Assembly (NCBI GenBank): GCA_020024455.1
Contig: JAHHTU010000008.1
Span: 1 to 63,141 of the forward strand
DNA from: Anaerotignum sp.
GTDB taxonomy: Bacteria > Bacillota > Clostridia > Lachnospirales > Anaerotignaceae
Direction: 5' to 3'
DNA: 63,141 nucleotides
Shown here: in pieces, positions 62,301 to 63,141 of the stretch
How positions within the stretch are numbered: position 1 is the first letter of the stretch
Layout of the letters: each line of letters opens with the position of its first letter
The notes under the pieces: generated by a model
Database searches by the model: none
What the model saw: the letters and a program-made list of their open reading frames with translations, nothing else
What the model was told of the DNA's origin: nothing
Translations under genes and position numbers: made by a program

Positions 62301-63141
62301 TAAATGGTGACCCTGCAATTGAACAGAATAAAATATTGAAATTTACCAGAAAAGAAGTTACAACAAAATCTGAATTTTCTATTCCGATGATTGTGTCTTT
62401 CCAAAATCAGGAAGATATGGAAATCAGATATCACTTTATTGTCACAGATGAAGTGGAAGTGGATTTGCAGTTGCAAGCACCGAATATGGTATATAGTGGA
62501 CAGGCATATGATGCTTGGTCTGTACCAAATGCACAGAAAGATGATTTAACCATCACATATCATGATGTAACCAGAAATCAGACATTAAATGGTATTGCTC
62601 CAACCAATGTCGGAAAATACAGAATAGATGTGAAATTAAACAAAGACAATAACATTGGCGAGGCTTCCAAAGAATTTGCAATCACACCAAAACCCGTTAC
62701 CGTAACTGCAAAATCAAAATCTATCAAGGTAGGAACACCGCTGACAGATTTGAAAAATCCACAGTTGGGAACAGATTTTGATATCAATATCACAGGTGTA
62801 ATTCCAGAAGATTTGGGTACTGTGAGAATGTGGTATGACAAAGAATTGGATATGCAAAATCCAACAGCTGGTACTTACAATATCAACATTGGTATTTTGC
62901 CGGACGAAACAAAACAAAATTATCAAACAACTGTGGTTGCGGGGAAATTGAATGTTTATGAAGGGGAAATTCCGCAAGAAACAAAATATCACATCACTAT
63001 GACCAATGGAACAGCAACCGTAAATGGACAAAATGTGACAGAAGCCAAAGAAAACGAAGTTGTTACCATTACAACTGAGGAACAAGAAGGCAAGAAGTTT
63101 GTAAGATGGGAAGTAAAAACAGGCAATGTGACATTGGCAAA
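59336..63141 (+). CDS. large secreted repeat-rich surface protein, 3' end beyond window
   Basis: An open frame of 1268 codons without a stop to the end of the window. The start is TTG behind AAGGAGAG, giving a classic signal peptide (MSKQDKKR followed by a hydrophobic stretch, cut after LTYA at about 29). A Glu/Gln/Ala-rich linker follows (about 62-130). Next is a beta-helix-like domain (about 155-480) with repeated short strands such as GDVTIKGNG, NVTFQNIEMNF and SLTLDNV. After about 600 come several bacterial Ig-like modules (TDFIVNYENNINVT; YTYGDEITFTF; GTDFDINITG). The last residues resemble an InlB-type repeat (VVTITTEEQEGKKFVRWEV). Likely an adhesin or cell-wall protein; a C-terminal anchor would lie outside. 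Confidence 0.85.
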   Translation, partial: MSKQDKKRMIAALAMVLATTQFGGSLTYAQTDLSLLTEEELVRFHNSIIQGEKNQYDGQIKEVLTEEVEEEQAEEEQADEQPETEEKQAEELATEEEQAVEEQAAEEQAAEEQAAEEQEEVQVEAVAERAGEREVSTTDEFLRALKDKVSTIVVTKRITLVNSENAGTDMDLTPIQIHGDVTIKGNGGNSSLTFRGPMQLTGDNVTFQNIEMNFISSDAMGSVPHREIFLAGHSLTLDNVECYTQGAEGNLGGLGSSEAELLPEVYAGGYRGATLGNHAQLTVKNANSKTMFKTIYTGHDGGVYGMTPYAGQVTLSLDAKTVVRDGIFADKNNENVNITFQSNSKASVRSGMKVFGNTYTTVNFDNVSASGVVVDGVAQINLKNKATFEPEAGNHGAVIQNISVPDGTILNLNSMRGTEITGNFDGGGTLILDTNDTLRIHGTITGQTKFQTGKMQGFAGDLVENKAYIIASGQSQENNFILATQYNDSGYETVYANNQWSVQKLGDRELKSLEIVSGPSAIFQNELNDTENKHYQYIIKGKDKNDVAYVPISIDGVLVSANDLSDNSKTDWYQDIDLEATDDYEKGVYYLYSMREEDNKLPAGSYYLIVMGEDFDYDDTITIGDLKKLEKARMEIKVLENPENTESLINIESTNHDIEILPQKYTGQQIKPKVTVTVDDTTLVEGTDFIVNYENNINVTKDGSKAIAKVTGIGKYTGTVQKEFEIVKADAEVGLSTDKQVYTYGDEITFTFTAQPKKPARRSRRSVQVQKDEVAFLYNGEVLGKSYVTNGQATFVYDTKKNIIKPNAGGIDKITVRYGGSDTLEKPNTDAEVAVTPFTIKPLEINKDSIERVVLEDVVYDGKTKETKIKDVVWNDALAETLSGVYLKGNAVFQDVNAGDITQADIKDLEIVGEQAEWYQLAEKSYNGVQASGKILKAEAPNNVHHTQIVQLNGGTLEHSIDFSKYLPQGVTVEGVKIGTISENDKKLLNGDPAIEQNKILKFTRKEVTTKSEFSIPMIVSFQNQEDMEIRYHFIVTDEVEVDLQLQAPNMVYSGQAYDAWSVPNAQKDDLTITYHDVTRNQTLNGIAPTNVGKYRIDVKLNKDNNIGEASKEFAITPKPVTVTAKSKSIKVGTPLTDLKNPQLGTDFDINITGVIPEDLGTVRMWYDKELDMQNPTAGTYNINIGILPDETKQNYQTTVVAGKLNVYEGEIPQETKYHITMTNGTATVNGQNVTEAKENEVVTITTEEQEGKKFVRWEVKTGNVTLA
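59621..59689 (+). repeat. 15-bp tandem repeats coding EEQAA
   Basis: Four and a half 15-bp units encode EEQAV and then EEQAA three times, ending EEQ (residues 96-118). They lie in the acidic linker after the signal peptide. Imperfect copies occur just upstream. Likely a variable-length spacer. Confidence 0.8.

Overview
This window is a chromosomal segment of a low-GC, endospore-forming member of the Clostridia. SpoIVA, SepF/YggT/YlmH/DivIVA, an HlyD-like protein upstream of yggS, and a PurO-type IMP cyclohydrolase beside a stand-alone AICAR transformylase all fit the Lachnospirales. A closer placement (for example Anaerotignum-like) would be a guess. Many genes start with TTG or GTG behind strong AGGAGG-type ribosome binding sites.

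Layout. (1) 1-7.9 kb: two tandem tRNA-Leu(CAA) transcription units, a cyclophilin, a metallophosphoesterase, a TrmH-family rRNA methyltransferase, a LUD-domain protein and a small membrane protein. A compact minus-strand operon follows, with two paralogous SMI1/KNR4 (SUKH) proteins, a DUF1667 protein and two small unknowns; it looks like an orphan immunity-type cluster. (2) 8.1-23.8 kb: an HtrA protease, then the division cluster hlyD-like/yggS/sepF/yggT/ylmH/divIVA, then lspA-rluD-[ATCase-like]-[DHOase-like]-smc-ftsY-SUFU. (3) 23.8-28.2 kb: a nucleoside phosphorylase, and divergent from it an operon with a paired half-size DMT transporter, a PfkB kinase, a flavodoxin-like oxidoreductase and a zinc alcohol dehydrogenase. 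(4) 28.3-36.8 kb: sbcD-sbcC, spoIVA (minus strand), a chemoreceptor with a CZB-like extracytoplasmic domain, and asnA. (5) 36.9-46.0 kb: a minus-strand pyrimidine operon, pyrC-carB-pyrK-pyrD-pyrF-pyrE-pyrB-pyrI, without carA. (6) 46.1-59.1 kb: a divergent purine operon, purE-C-F-M-N-O-B-H-D-L, preceded by a ZTP (pfl) riboswitch with a predicted terminator. (7) 59.3 kb to the end: the 5' part of a large secreted, repeat-rich surface protein.

How they fit together. The pyr and pur operons diverge from a shared region of about 360 bp and between them encode nearly all of de novo UMP synthesis (carA not seen) and the PRPP-to-IMP pathway (purK not seen). PurO and the stand-alone AICAR transformylase together replace the usual fused PurH.

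The most unusual feature is a second ATCase/DHOase pair at 15.85-18.04 kb. It lies between rluD and smc, where Bacillus has its pyr operon (lspA-rluD-pyrR-pyrP-pyrB-pyrC). Both proteins are full length, but both have lost key active-site residues, while intact pyrB and pyrC are present at 37.5-46 kb. I read this as a retained pair of pseudoenzymes, or enzymes with a new role, rather than a redundant pyrimidine pathway. Other points worth attention are the CZB-like domain outside the membrane in the chemoreceptor, the SUKH operon without a visible toxin, and the riboswitch.
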